The notes under the pieces were generated by a model. That model did no database searches, had not been told where the DNA came from, and saw only the letters and a list, made by a program, of their open reading frames with translations. From NCBI GenBank assembly GCA_037039685.1, contig JAWNGF010000001.1, positions 2,108,001-2,172,000 on the forward strand: a DNA stretch of 64,000 bases. Direction: 5' to 3'. Of this stretch, positions 1 through 11,999 are shown piece after piece. This DNA comes from Ceratobasidium sp. AG-K (lineage: Eukaryota > Basidiomycota > Agaricomycetes > Cantharellales > Ceratobasidiaceae). Within the stretch, counting starts at the first letter, position 1. Each line of letters begins with the position of its first letter. The position numbers and the translations under genes were made by a program.

Positions 1-34
1 CAGGTTTGGCATTTATTGATATGATTGTATGCAG

Positions 35-1078
35 GTCGTTGTCGCTACCACTCGAGCCCTGAAGATGCACGGCGGAGCACCAGAGGTCACTCCCGGGAAG
101 CCTCTGCCTGATGCTTATCTCAAGGAAGACCTCGTTACGCTCAAAGAGGGATGCAAGAACTTGGGCAAGCACATCCAGAACGCCAAGGCCTTCGGCGTCA
201 AGGTCGTTGTTGCCGTCAACCAGTTCTCGTGAGTAGACATCGCTGAGTAATTCGGGTTCACGCCTCACCGTTATTGCTAGGACGGACACGCCTGCAGAGC
301 TCGAGCTCGTCAAGAATGAAGCCCTCGCTTTCGGTGCAGATGCCGCCGTTGTTTCCAACCACTGGGCCAAAGGAGGCGAAGGTGCCCGCCCTCTGGCCGA
401 GGCACTCATTGCGACGTGCGAGGCGGGCGAACCCGACTTCAAGTTTACGTACGATCTGGACTTGCCTATTGCGGAGAAGATCAACGCGATTGCCACCAAG
501 GTCTATGGTGCGGACGGCATCGAACTGAGCGATCTCGCCGCGAAGCAGATTGCTACATACGAGGCCCAGGGGTATGGCAAGCTTCCGAGTGAGTTGAACG
601 AATTAAGCCTGTGAAGGGACTTGACGAATATTCTTTGCGCAGTTTGCATGGCCAAGACTCAGGTAGGGCTCCGAATATGACATTAGGGGTGATACTTATG
701 CGTTGTATCTTTACAGTACTCGTTCTCTCATGATCCCAAGCTAAAAGGGGTCCCAACCGGTACGTGGCTTGATAGTAAATCCCGCCCAACAGACTGTCTG
801 ACTTCGCAATCAGGTTTCACCGTTCCTATCCGCGCCGTTCGCCTATCGGCTGGTGCCGGATTCTTGTATCCCTTGCTTGGAGTAAGCCTTTCGACGATTC
901 GCTGCTGTTTGATTCTAATGATTATTTCCATAGGACATGCAAACCATGCCGGGACTTGGAACCCGTCCCGTAAGTACTTTCGCCTTTTTTGTAGCCGTGT
1001 CTTATATTCGTACCATCTGCCCAGGGCTTCTGGGAAGTCGGCCTCGACGAAAAAGGCCAGGTTGTTGGCTTGTTCTAA
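35..1078 (+). CDS. C-1-tetrahydrofolate synthase, C-terminal part (formate-THF ligase domain), 5' end outside window
   Basis: ATP-dependent ligation of formate to tetrahydrofolate, feeding 10-formyl-THF to purine synthesis. The visible exons begin after an intron acceptor at about 34 and read [11 protein letters not shown], a hallmark of formate-THF ligases. They continue with VVVAVNQFS, then after a 50-base intron [27 protein letters not shown] and MPGLGTRP, and end with a short hydrophobic tail and TAA at 1076-1078. At least five short GT..AG introns interrupt this part. Order and spacing match the last third of the family's domain, so the gene is cut by the window edge rather than truncated. 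Whether it is the cytosolic trifunctional enzyme or a mitochondrial paralogue cannot be told without the N-terminus. The other one-carbon enzyme here is the NAD-dependent methylene-THF dehydrogenase at 36.6-37.9 kb. Confidence 0.93.
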
Positions 1079-2045
1079 TTTCGGACGGCGGTCATTATTT
1101 ATCAACTTAAACGTTTTGGGCTTTCACCCGTAGCAAGCACAACAGTGAATGTAGATTTTGTGGATGAAAACATAATGCGACGTAAACTGAGGATGAGTAT
1201 AGCGTCCGCTCTAACGGGTTCCATTCCTACATATACCAAGGTTTCAATCACCATGGGCTAGCATATACACATACTCGAAGTTCAATCAGGCTTGTGTGTT
1301 CGCCCTGGAAGAACGGACCCCATCAGCAAGTGAACGTGAAGTACGACCTGTGCCTGGGAGTACCGGATGCACAAACGGGGTGAGTAAATTACCCAAATGG
1401 AAAAAGGACCCAGAAACGGAGCCACACTAAATAATCAGGAATTTCGAGGCAGTGGGGATAGGGGTTGTAGAGGTAGGCAGGGGTTTTCGGACACTAACAA
1501 GTGTCTCAGAATGTGCGGTATGTGCGCGGAACCATGACTATTTTAGTCCAAGGCTCAACCGTGTCCAAGACACACATTTTCGGCATTTGCCGATGCAGCC
1601 TAATACCCCGACCTGTTCAAGGACATTGAGGGCTGGCGATATTCACCGACGTCAGCCATGGGATTCAATTTCCACCAGAGCGGGGAGCTATATCGGAGTA
1701 GCAGCGAGGTAGTTTGTAAGCCTTGTTGTCTTTACTGGGCTGTTCACAATGCTGGTTATCGACGTTGTGGTCCTGGCCACTGGATTCGATAGAATGGCCC
1801 GTTATACCCTTGTCCAATAGTCGGTACCGGTGTTGTAGATATTGATCTCGTTAACTTACGCATTCTGCTATGAGGTTGATGCCAACCACACTGTACAGAG
1901 ATGGACAACTACACCGTCTGGGTCAACCGAAACCAAATCCGGAAAGATTGAATATTCAGCTTCTAAAGTGTGCATACAATCTATAAGAATTACTGCCAGC
2001 CAGCTTTTGTACCGAGCGATGCTTCGCGTGTAAACGCAACGCTGT
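1079..2045. other. Intergenic region between two converging genes
   Basis: The space holds the 3' UTRs of the ligase gene and of the minus-strand secreted-protein gene. ORFs here are short, lack recognisable motifs and are interrupted in all frames. I see no gene, repeat or RNA structure. Confidence 0.6.
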
Positions 2046-2977
2046 CTAGATAAAATGCCATGTAGCACCGTAGAGGCGACCGGTAGCCAACGGAGCAAAC
2101 TGTGTTTCAAGAAACCGAGGTTCGTAACATATTTCCCCGCATGAGGTGAAACGTACCTGCTGGAAAGCAGAGGGGGACAGATCGACATCCCAGAGAGCGC
2201 ATCCTTCGCAGCGGTCAACAATGCCGATGGTAATGGTCTTTCCCCCATCTAGGAGTTTATTTGGTCAGCAGAGAGTATCGGCTATATCTCGGCAAGGTGG
2301 CTTCTCTTACAGGTGAGGGAAGCAGTACGTCCACAGCTATAACATCGCAAGTCGATTCAGACATTTCTGACCTTTTATCAACAGATAGTTAGGGGACTTA
2401 CACGGGGTTGTTGTTGGGGTTTCCGCCTGTGGGTATATTAGAAGGTGCTTGTGCATGAGACCTCGCGTTGTAATGGCTTACCAGCATAGCCAGGGTAATT
2501 GTCAAACAGCTCGTGAGAGATCGCAGCAACCCCTAAAGAACAAATTGTGAATTAGCCCAGCTCAAGTACCAGGACAGGAGGTGTTCAATCGGCAGCTTAC
2601 ATTCATAGTCATACTGTAAGTGCCAACTCAGTCAAACTACAAGTGCAACGCAGTTATTTTACTTACGTTGGTCCACCCGCAAGCACCCAATCCGATTGAG
2701 ACTACAAAAGCACCAAGTCATTTCGATGCTTGCTCACTTGACCAGAGTGATGTACGTACAGTAAGTCAACTGCCATGTCAAAGGGCGTCAACATAACTCT
2801 ATTCAGCTCCAACGTACCGATACATACCTGTCCAGTGTGGGTTCCAGCAGGATCAATAGCGCGAGCAGAGATCGCAGACTCAGTAACGTTGGTAGGCAGG
2901 GCGACTACACCTGCGAAAAGAGAACTCATACCGACGACGGCGGCAACAACAGCGACAATCTTGTTGAACATGTTCAA
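2046..2977 (-). CDS. Small secreted RlpA-like double-psi beta-barrel protein
   Basis: Starts with MNMFNKIVAVVAAVVG followed by a hydrophobic stretch ending in VVALPT, a clear signal peptide, so the product is predicted to be secreted. After a short spacer the exons spell THTGQ, IGLGACGWTN, AAISHELFDNYPGYAG, NPNNNPVCG, ITIGIVDRCEGCA and DVDLSPSAFQ, and end RLYGATWHFI-stop. These are the signatures of the DPBB_1/RlpA-like fold seen in small fungal secreted proteins, barwin and the N-domain of expansins. The GACGW and VDRCEGC cysteines and the D of DLSPSAF are conserved. The gene is split into many very small exons by introns of about 50 bases. Members of this group include reported plant-infection effectors of Rhizoctonia; that role for this gene is inference. 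Total length near 130 residues is normal for the family. Confidence 0.85.
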
Positions 2978-3940
2978 AGCTAGAGATTTGGAAGGGTTGA
3001 AAGAACTAGTGCAATTGCTGGACCCTGATGCATTGGAGCAGAAATTCCCACTGTTTTATACAGCCGTGCATATAGGAAAGAATCTACAAGACATGCTTCT
3101 ACCACATACAAGGCGCGCATTCAGAGGTACTTATCTGGGTGGAATTTTTGCAACCGAGGCTTCGGAAGCCCGAGCAGGTCGCATATACTTTACCGATTTA
3201 GCCATGTGCACCTTTCGCAATCGCGAGCTCGCTAAACATTGATATAAATAGTACAAGTCGCCAAGGCATACAATGCCGCCTATGCGATTATCAAGACCGG
3301 GAGAAGAGCACAGCCCAACTTGAGCGGGGTGATACGGAACAATATGCTCGATCCGAGGTATGTGCTGGTTGCGGAGCACTTGTCAAAGGTAAGATTGCTA
3401 CCGGTAGTGCTTGATATTATGCTCGCCCAGTGGCTAGGTGATGTCACAGTCCGAAAGCCAAACGCCAAATAACGCGAGGTGAACGCTGCCTCGGGTGGAT
3501 CTATTGTGTTTACTGGCTGGGAAATGGGTGGATTGTCCACGGGATCCGATCTATGCGCCTCAGACTTCAGGTGCTTTACGATAGGCATGGAGGAAGGTCA
3601 TTCTAGCCGACTCGTTCAATAGCACCGTTTCTTTATCTCATCTTTTGCTTTGGTCAATACAAATCAAGCCTTGCCCATTTTTCTAGCCGCTTTGTGACTC
3701 CTGTCAAAATTATTAGCATATAATCTAGTTTATTGGATTGGTGGGCGAAACCAGGCAAATCACGCACAAATCTTGAATTTTAGCCCTACAAGCGTGAGTG
3801 AAATTTGAGGCTCCGTCTGGGACTTCCCAGCCTTATGGTATCACTACGCGAGCCTAACAAAGAAGCAAAATATGAGATTTCATATGGATTGGCAGTCGCC
3901 AATAAGTAACTACATTAGTATACAAAGTTAGGTGATTTTG
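2978..3940. other. Intergenic region
   Basis: It contains the promoter of the RlpA-like gene on its left and the 3' flank of the MFS gene on its right. ORFs present have low-complexity or shadow-like translations without family motifs. The right half is AT-rich. Nothing else is supported. Confidence 0.55.
3054..3060 (-). promoter_or_regulatory. TATA box of the RlpA-like gene
   Basis: On the minus strand the sequence reads TATAAAA about 77 bases upstream of the start codon at 2977, a normal distance for a highly expressed secreted-protein gene. No transcript data are available, so this is a consensus match only. Confidence 0.4.
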
Positions 3941-6127
3941 TCAATTAGCTTTTGTTGACCTGGCGCGAATCCTGTCTCCGTACTATGCATGTTGTTTGAT
4001 CAGCGATTAAGCCTTTGTTTGAAAGGACAAACTTACACAGAAAAAGATAAAAGGAATCGGAATGGCCGCAATTGCTAGGAAGCCCAACAGGGAAGACGCC
4101 CATTGCGGCGTCATACCCGCATACATCTGGTTTACCCACAATGGGACAGTTGCCGCGACGATAGAGCGAAGGAATGTCTTGGCAGCCACTGCAGAAGCGG
4201 TGTATCGCTGGTACGTGTCAATGATGTAGCTGTTGGCGGATATCTGCAAATGGGTGAATCAGAAACACGATCAGCCGCTAATAGGAAGGAAAGGACATAC
4301 ATAAACGGCCACCATCGCAGTCCCGAACGGGACTCCAGCCATAGCTGTTCCGATCCAGTGGACACGCGACATTGAAGTCCAGGCAAAAATGAACAAACTG
4401 AATGGCAGTAGGCTAACGTAAATTCAGGAACAGGTCAGTACCCCTCCGCATATACTGTACTTCAAATTTATACTCACACGGAACCAAACATCATGAACGG
4501 CAGACGAGCTTCGGGGACCACACCGCGCTGGCTGCATACCCTACGATACGCCTTTTCTTGTAACGGCAACAGGAACATAGCGAGGGCAATGCCAATCATG
4601 ACACCTATAAAAGTAAGTCCGATCCTGAGTGAATTTGCATGGGCTTAGCTAGCGATAGGGAAATAGGCAGGGTGTACGACTTACTCTCCGGGATTAAGCC
4701 CCTTTGGCACCAGGATGAGAGGGTAGGCAAAGAAGAAGACTGCAAGTGGTGTGAGCATTACAAGGCTAGGAAACACAAAAGCAAATAACTTACGGTACAA
4801 GAGCGAATAAATAAAGGTAAGATAACCCGACACACAGATGAGCAAGGGCTCGGTAACCAGCAGAACTGATTAGAAGGACGAAGTTCAGTACCGAAAGATA
4901 GAGCTGATGGGTAGCAACTTACCCAATGGACGTGTCAGTGAGACCTTCACCTTTTCGGCAACACTGACGTGGTATAATTCGCTCTCGCTCTTCAATGTTG
5001 GGTCTCCGGTCTCGTTACGTAGACGAGCAGCCCTGCGACGCAGAAGTACTGGGCTCAAAGTCTCGGGCATAAGCACGACGGTTCCCGCAAACACGATCCC
5101 AACAAAGATAAATAGGACCCAGTAGATCCATCGCCATCCAATGGTCTGGCCAATGAATCCGCCAATCAGTGGGCCGATACAGGGACCCATAAAAATTGAA
5201 GCGGAGAATACCTAGGACCATATTTGTAAGCCTGAAAGCACCCGATAAGCTAAATGCACTTACCGCCATGGCAGGCCCGCGATCCTCGACATCCCAACTT
5301 TATAACCGGTCAGCGAGATGTTCGAGCAAGGAACATAGGGACTTACATATCTGCTAGGGTTCCACCCACGTTAGTCATAGGAGCAGACGATGCAATACCA
5401 GCCAGAGCTCGTGAGGCAATGAGGCATCCAATATTCGGAGCCAGCGCTGAGGGCAAGGTAAAGACTGAAGCGGCAATGAGTAGGGAGACGGGCATCGTAA
5501 CTCAGCCCACTCACTGAAGTACAAGCCCATGCTAATGCAATAGACCGGATATCTTCCGAGAATCTCAGACATCGGAGCAAACACCAGAGGGCCTACGCCA
5601 TTCAATTATGGCTGAGTATCTCTTTCCGAGAGGAAAAGGAATGGGCTCACCAACTCCAAACCCAACTACAAATAAGGTTACTGTCAGGTTGACCACTTCC
5701 TCGGAGACATGAAACTCTTCGGCAGGCCCAGGCATATCGCCAGTGACAATGCTGGAGCCAAGTGCAACCGATAGGCATAACGCAGAGGACAATAGCGTGA
5801 TTGTCCTAATTTAAGATCAGCTTGGCGTGCGCTTATGTCTGAAACATTCGCTACTTGCCATTTGCGGAAACGAGACAGATTACGAGGATTTTCTGGATCG
5901 TTTGCATTCCAGTCAACTAGAGTGACTTTGACATTACCTTCAACGTCATTGTTGACCTCGGTGCGGGCATCTGAGTTGCTGGCATGGTCTTCGTCGGGGT
6001 GTTGATCACCAACGTGGTGGAGTACGACATCACGTTCGTACGGGTGCGACACGGGTGGCAAATGGATCCCAGGGGAGATAGGTGCATCTGAGAGTCCTTT
6101 AGGCAGCGAGGGTGGTACAAATGACAT
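3941..6127 (-). CDS. MFS transporter, DHA1 drug/polyamine:H+ antiporter type
   Basis: Twelve-helix major facilitator expected in the plasma membrane, exporting drugs or polyamines by proton antiport. A hydrophilic N-terminus (start MSFVPPSLPKG) leads to the family boundary motif LVDWNANDPENPRN, where the first helix follows after an intron. Motif A-like PMSEILGRYPVY, the antiporter motif C GPCIGPLIGGFIG and WRWIYWVLFIFVG are visible. The central loop carries FMPET-like VLMPETLSPVLLRRRA. The second half ends with PIPFIFF and YGDRIRARSTKAN-stop. About ten introns near 55 bases. I rejected a longer ORF upstream of the chosen ATG because it begins with TTG and lacks family similarity. Substrate cannot be told from sequence. 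The divergent neighbour is the coiled-coil gene at 7024. Confidence 0.9.
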
Positions 6128-7023
6128 TTTCGATCTCAGTAAGAACAGTATTAGATAGGACCAAGTACAACAGGGAAAAGTAGCCGAGTTCCTTGCCACA
6201 CTCAACGCACAGGCGGGCCATTTATATAGTCCAGCGAACGAGACGACCATAAGTGCTACGGCCTCCGCAAAGCATGATCCGGCGAGCTCTTGTAATGTAT
6301 GTGCCAATAATTTTCGTGAAGGCCGTTGATCAACCAGTTATCAACGGTGGCCGAAGTTCGAACCGACGGCATCCCATCCTCCGGCAACTTAGATTTGACT
6401 TCACGTGACCCCGGTCAAGGCTCGTTGTGAACAATCATGCCGAGCGTAACGATCGAGTCAAAATATTCGCAGCCGTTTACGCCCGAGGAATTTCACCAAC
6501 TGGCACCCGAAAGTCGCAGAAGGTAACTTGGTATATTCAAGTCACCGACACCGATTCGAGGGTCTATTTGAAATATATTGTTACGAACCCCGTTAAATGT
6601 CTTCTCACCAACGCGAAGACAACCGCATGATGTCATTATCGGGGATACGGGCTCTAATTCCGTCAGCGAGCAAGAGGATATGGTGCTAAGATATCTTACT
6701 CCAGAAGACGGTGCGTTTGCACAGTGCGCCCACTAGTGCCCGATATAGCAGGGGGGCTAGATACAGGCGCAGGCCTTGATCGACGCTCGACCGCGTCGGC
6801 TGAGAAAGGAGGGAGTCGTTCCCCACCAGAACCCAAGAGCATTTACAATACACGAAGAAGCGAGCTATCACGGGTGGCTATTCAATCGGGTCCGACGGGG
6901 CCACAACTCAATTGATCGGCTGACTCAAATGAATCAGGGCAGCAAATCGGGGCTTGGTCAGTGCACGACTCCGAGACGCGCCCCGAGTTCCCGCCATCGC
7001 TTCTGCCTGCTTGCTCAACAGAG
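6128..7023. other. Divergent intergenic region (promoters of MFS and coiled-coil genes)
   Basis: No coding exon can be supported. Besides the E-box it contains a TGACTCA (AP-1/Gcn4-like) match at 6921-6927, about 100 bases before the coiled-coil start codon. Confidence 0.5.
6401..6408. promoter_or_regulatory. E-box TCACGTGA in divergent promoter
   Basis: Palindromic TCACGTGA lies 274 bases upstream of the MFS start and 616 bases upstream of the coiled-coil gene start. It is a bHLH (Cbf1/Pho4/USF-like) binding consensus and recurs near other start codons in this window. Function is inference. Confidence 0.35.
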
Positions 7024-10000
7024 ATGAGCAAGAGAATCAGCCTCCCTGCCTCTCTGGATCCGGGTCCTCCCTTGGTGGAGATCGCGTTTGTCAATCCCAA
7101 CCGAGCCCCATCGAGAATGGCTGCAAGCCTAAGTGGCTATTCTTCCAAGAATCCACCAGGTGCTTTGGACCTTCCTTTTCACTTTCCGATGCTAATATTA
7201 AACCATCCTATTCGACAGCTCCAACTCCACTGTCGCCCCCCCGAAAATCACAACCAGGTCCAATCTCCAAGTCCGAACTATCATCTGGGACTAACCCATT
7301 CAGACTGGGAATCAAACCCTCCCCGAACGCGCAGGCGCTTGCCCCACACCCTCTCTTACGCCAAGAGGTGTTCAAAACAGCGCATACATTGCCATCGTCA
7401 CACCAACCGTTGGCGAAACTCCCGTCACTGAGCTCCGCGTCAACACCTGGACCGCTTATTCGTAGTACTCCTACTCACAAGTCCTTAAACAAGCATGCAT
7501 CGCGTCCACGGGTGTCCGAGCCCATTCACTCGCTCCTTCCAGGCACGTCGCTAAAATTGGAGTCCCCCGCCCCGTTCCCCAATGGTCATTCTGGTCGTAA
7601 CACGAATATATACTCATTGAAATCCACAGAAGCCCGTGGCGAGTCCAGCGATGCCGCCGGGTTAACTTCATTCCTGCGTTCCGCGCCGCCGTTCTTAGAT
7701 GAAGATGGTGCTTTCGATCACCCACCCGATGAAACAACCACTTACTCTGCGGTGGTTTCCGGCCTTCGCGGTGGCACTGCAAATAATGGACGAGTAGCTC
7801 CTTTCTCAACCCCTTCTCGGCGAAGTCTCGACCGTGCGACTCCGTCCGAACTGGGATCGTCTCGAGAAGATTCTGACGGGTCACTCGACATCAAACGAGA
7901 GAACCAGCTATTGAGGGCCGGGCAAGAGTTCGACGTACGTTGCCTCTACGTTATAGCGGGAGGGGTCCGCTGACAAGTTTGAATAGCGTGACCAGATAGC
8001 AGCACTGAAAAAAGACTTAGAAGAAGTATCCGAAGGCAGGGTATTGGCTGAGGACGAACTGCGACAGTTCAAAGTAAGATATGTACAACAATTCAAAAAC
8101 CTGTCGGCCCGGTAAGTTGTCCGAGCTCTGGAGTCTCGGAATATCCTCAGTGTGGATCGAATACTGATGCATGTTGCGCTAGAGTCGGCGCTGAAATCGC
8201 GTCATTGGCCGAGGTACAAAAGGGCCGGGAAGCTCACTCGGTTGAAACCAAGCAGCTCTCTAATGAGCTCAAAGCTTGGAGGAAGGAGAATCTCGACGCT
8301 GTTGCTGGTAAGAACATGTTCTATGATATGTATTTGCTATTTATCTTGAATCGGATCAGCGACGGAGACAGCTCTGGCCACCGCTTTGAGCTCCGCCGAG
8401 AGGTCTACCATCTTACACGAAATTCATGACGAGATTCACCAGCTCAGGGCGGAGCGCGTACAAGACGAAACTGAAAGTAAGCAAACTGTGCGATCATTCG
8501 TCTGGAGCAGTCCACCTAAAGACCCATCCATCGCTTTGGTCGAGCGTAGAACAGCATACCATCGACCTTTTACGCGACGAACTTGCCGCCTGTGTAGACA
8601 ATTATACACAGTCTTTGACACGAGAAGAGGAAGCTCGCTCCTCTTTCAATTCTCTGCAGACGACTCATTCGGGTGTCGTACAATCGTTGAAAGAGCTTCG
8701 TAAGTTGGTGGTCTTTGCGATAGAGTCTCGCTGAGGAATCCGCTGTTTCAGACAAACAGCACAACGGGCTAAACGTCAAGTACTCTGACCTGCGAGTTTC
8801 TGATAGCCATGCAGCCCAACGGGTCAAGGAGCTTGAAACAGAAGTGGCTGATCTAAAATCGGAGTGAGTGAAATGGTGCTGCATTCGCTCGCCACATATC
8901 GATTATGCTATGTAGAAACGCTCAGACCAAGATGCTCCTTGCCGATAATGAACGGGCGTTTTCGGGCAAACTGGCTTCGCTGGAAGAGGAAAATGGCGAG
9001 ATGCGTAACAGGTGAGTTCAACAACTCGGTAAAACATATCAATCTCAGAATAAATGCTAGCCTCACCGACGCTCATAAAGATATCAATTCTTCGAAAAGC
9101 AATGCCCAAGAAGTTTACGCTCAATTTCAAGTGCTTCAGCTCGAGAAGGATGATAAGACTCGCACGTAAGCCACCTGATTCCTATCGTTCAAAAACACGT
9201 ACTCATCTGGTCTACAAGGATCGTTGTGCTGGAACAGGAGCTGAAAATGAAGACCGAATCCCTCGATGAAGTCCTCGAGAGGAACAACGTTCTGGAGCGA
9301 AGGGTTTCTGACGAAAAGATCGCTATGGAGGAGGTTCGCACCGAACATAGCCACCTGAAGGGCCGCCTTGTTGAGATCGAAAAGACAACTTCCGCTCAGT
9401 GCGTATGACGGTGGCTTATATTTCTGCGTATATTATCTGACAATCTGTTGGTTAGGGTGCGCGAGTTGACCACCGCCCTCACATCCTCTCGCCAACGTGA
9501 AGACGCATTGAAACTTGAGGTGGCGCAACTCAAAACATGTGTGTCTGACCTGAATGTCAAGCTCGGAAAGGCGGAAGAGCATTGCTCTCTCGAGTCCGAG
9601 AAGAATGCTACTATCGAGCGTCTGAATACTGAGCTTTCTCGCCTTGAGACGCATGTTGTACAAATTGATTTGGCGCGTGATAAACTGTAAGTCGTTCACT
9701 CATGCATTTAGTGCGTTCATGCCGACCCCAGCTCTACAGTGTCAAGGAATGCAAGACCCTCAGGGAGGCGGATTGTATTTCTCGCGAGCGGGAGGCTGCG
9801 ACCCAGAAAGAGGTTTGTAATCTGCGTGATCTTATCAAAGCGAGTCAGACCACTGTCGATAAATCGAACGCGAACGCCGTCAAGTGAGTATTTACTAATT
9901 TGGCTTGGCCGTATGGAACTAAATTTTGTGTCTAGGGCCGATACTGAGTTGAAACAAGTAAAGGTATACCCCGGTCTGGATCAGAGAGACATTCTTGCTT

Positions 10001-11981
10001 ATTGGCATGTAGAGCGTGTTGGCAACGGAAGAGGAGAGACGTCAGCAGCTGAGAAGGTTTGTACCACCATTCGTTTTGCATAGTGTTGGGCTCAAGCCAA
10101 ACCTCGTAGAAACTGGAAATATCAGCACTCAATCTCAGTAAACTTCAAGCTGAACATCAAGTGTGTACCGTTGTCCCTAGCATCCTTTCGCAAATACCCC
10201 AGTTCTAAATACATACATCGTAGACCGTACTCGATAATGCTTCCACGACCGAGCAAGCCTTGCGACTTGCAGTTGATCGAGTCCAGGTACATGGATCCCC
10301 CAAAGTATCGTGCGCTTTGCTAACCCCCGCGCAGGAGCAGGCCAACCAACTCCAGTCCGAGGCTGTCGAACGGGAAAGCGAATTGAAACGGCTTCGTCAC
10401 GAACTGAGTGCATCGGCTTCAGCTAAGGTAGCTTCACGAGACTCGCCAACTTGGAACGGCTCCGCTAACATTAATGCTCTAGCGTACTCTAGAAGAGCTC
10501 GTCGTGGATTTCCGAACCTCGATTCAACAAGCCAACTCGACACATGAGAAACTTCAGTCTCAGGAGGCCACACTCATCACACTGACAAACGAGCTCTCTA
10601 ACCAAAAGGCCAACGTCCGTCTGCTCGAACAGCAACTCGCCGATTCTCGCGCCAGGCTAGACGAGCAAACAGCCGATGTGAACGTACAGCGAGGGGCCGC
10701 AGAGGCCGCGCGAGTGTCGGTTACTATTCTTGAGGCTCGCTTGAAGCAAAAGGAACAGGAGGTTGAATCTATTCAAGCAGAGGTACGGTCCCTACGTGCC
10801 CAACCAATCGAAGGGCCGCTGGACAGTGACCCGGCTTTACAAGAGCGGATTGAGAGCCGGGATGGGATGATTCGGCGCCTGGACTCAGAGGTTTCTAGCC
10901 TCAAGAGGAGTGCCGAAACATACTCGAGCGCTACAAGATGGGACAGCTGGTAAGTCTCGTTGGGCAACATTGGTTGTATTGCACTGGCTCACAGGTCGTT
11001 TCAGACCGACTTGGAGAAGGACTTGGTCGGTACCATCACGGTAGGGATTGTACAAGAAAAGAACCGAGCTGTGAATAACCTCAAGGGAGAGGTTAAACGG
11101 GTAAGCATTGTCCCTGTACGGTATGACAGCGTAGCTAACTTTAGTCTAGAAAGAAAGTGAAATTGAGACTTACAGGATCACCATCGCAAATTTGAAGGAT
11201 TCATTAGCGAAGCAAATCAAGCAAACTGTTAGTATATGCTAGCAGGTGCTCGGTCCATTCAAAGGCTGACGATTGAATAGGCCGGGATGAAGTCTCGGGT
11301 GCACAATACGGAAAACACTGATGACCGTCCTTTGGAATGGGAAGCATTTAATGATGGGCACATGGTCGTTTCATCTTCACCCCTCTCAGATCTCGGCTCT
11401 CATGCACCGGACCACGATGTGCCGGTACGTTATTCGGGGGTAAACCAAAGTCTCGAACTCTCATTCATATTTTGTAGGCGCCTGATACGCCCGCTCCGCG
11501 GGCCTTTCAGCACCACGAACAGCTACCGCAACGCGTCACGCATATAGACACCGCAACACATAAGCGCCAGAAGCAATATAGCACTTTTGCGGAACTAAAC
11601 CTGGATTCTGGAAATGGAACGGACGACATCCAAGAATTTGAAGAGTCTCATCGCATTCGTGACTCGGGTTCCACTGACCGCAAACGTCATGCTGCCAACC
11701 CAGAACCAGAAGATGAGGTGGAAACGGAGGATCGCGAAACAACACGCAAAGCTCGAGCTCCAAAGGTTGGTTGGTTGATCTATGCTCAAACACGTACTAA
11801 TGAGGCGTAACGTAGACGAAGAAGGGAGGGAAGACACAAGGAGAAACGGTATGCCAAGCTATTTGCGTTAGGAGTACTGACAACCGACCTTACGCAGGTC
11901 ACAACCCGCCAGCAACTCGCGAGCGACACGCCCGCTGCGGCCAATACCCGTGGCAGAACTACGAAGCGACGCAAAGTCTAG
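7024..11981 (+). CDS. Long coiled-coil protein with disordered N-terminus and C-terminal nuclear localisation signal
   Basis: I do not recognise a named family. Start MSKRISLPASLDPG at 7024 was chosen because the long downstream frame contains no ATG and is reached from this exon by a 59-base intron (7160-7218). The first 300 residues are Ser/Pro-rich and probably disordered (PTPLSPPRKS, STPSRRSLD). From about 7860 to 11250 the exons encode heptad-rich helix (KRENQLLRAGQEFD, ALKKDLEEVSEGR, IDLARDKL and many others), i.e. one very long coiled coil with 15 or more introns. The tail is acidic, then basic, ending TTKRRKV, which resembles an SV40-type nuclear signal. This architecture suits a spindle, centromere or nuclear-scaffold protein, but that is inference. 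It converges on the GCIP-like gene with only 18 bases between stop codons. Confidence 0.75.
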
Positions 11982-11999
11982 GGGACGGCATGCTTTAAG

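Noticed and set aside
3280..3588. 102-codon minus-strand ORF upstream of RlpA-like gene
   Set aside because: No ATG-supported family features, composition unlike neighbouring genes, interrupted on both sides.
6320..6400. Possible tRNA because of GGTTCGAA on the minus strand
   Set aside because: No cloverleaf: acceptor and anticodon stems cannot be formed around the T-loop-like GGTTCGAAC.
6954..7973. 339-codon ORF beginning at 6954 as start of the coiled-coil gene
   Set aside because: It starts with TTG and contains no internal ATG. The real start is the ATG at 7024 in another frame, joined by the 7160-7218 intron.
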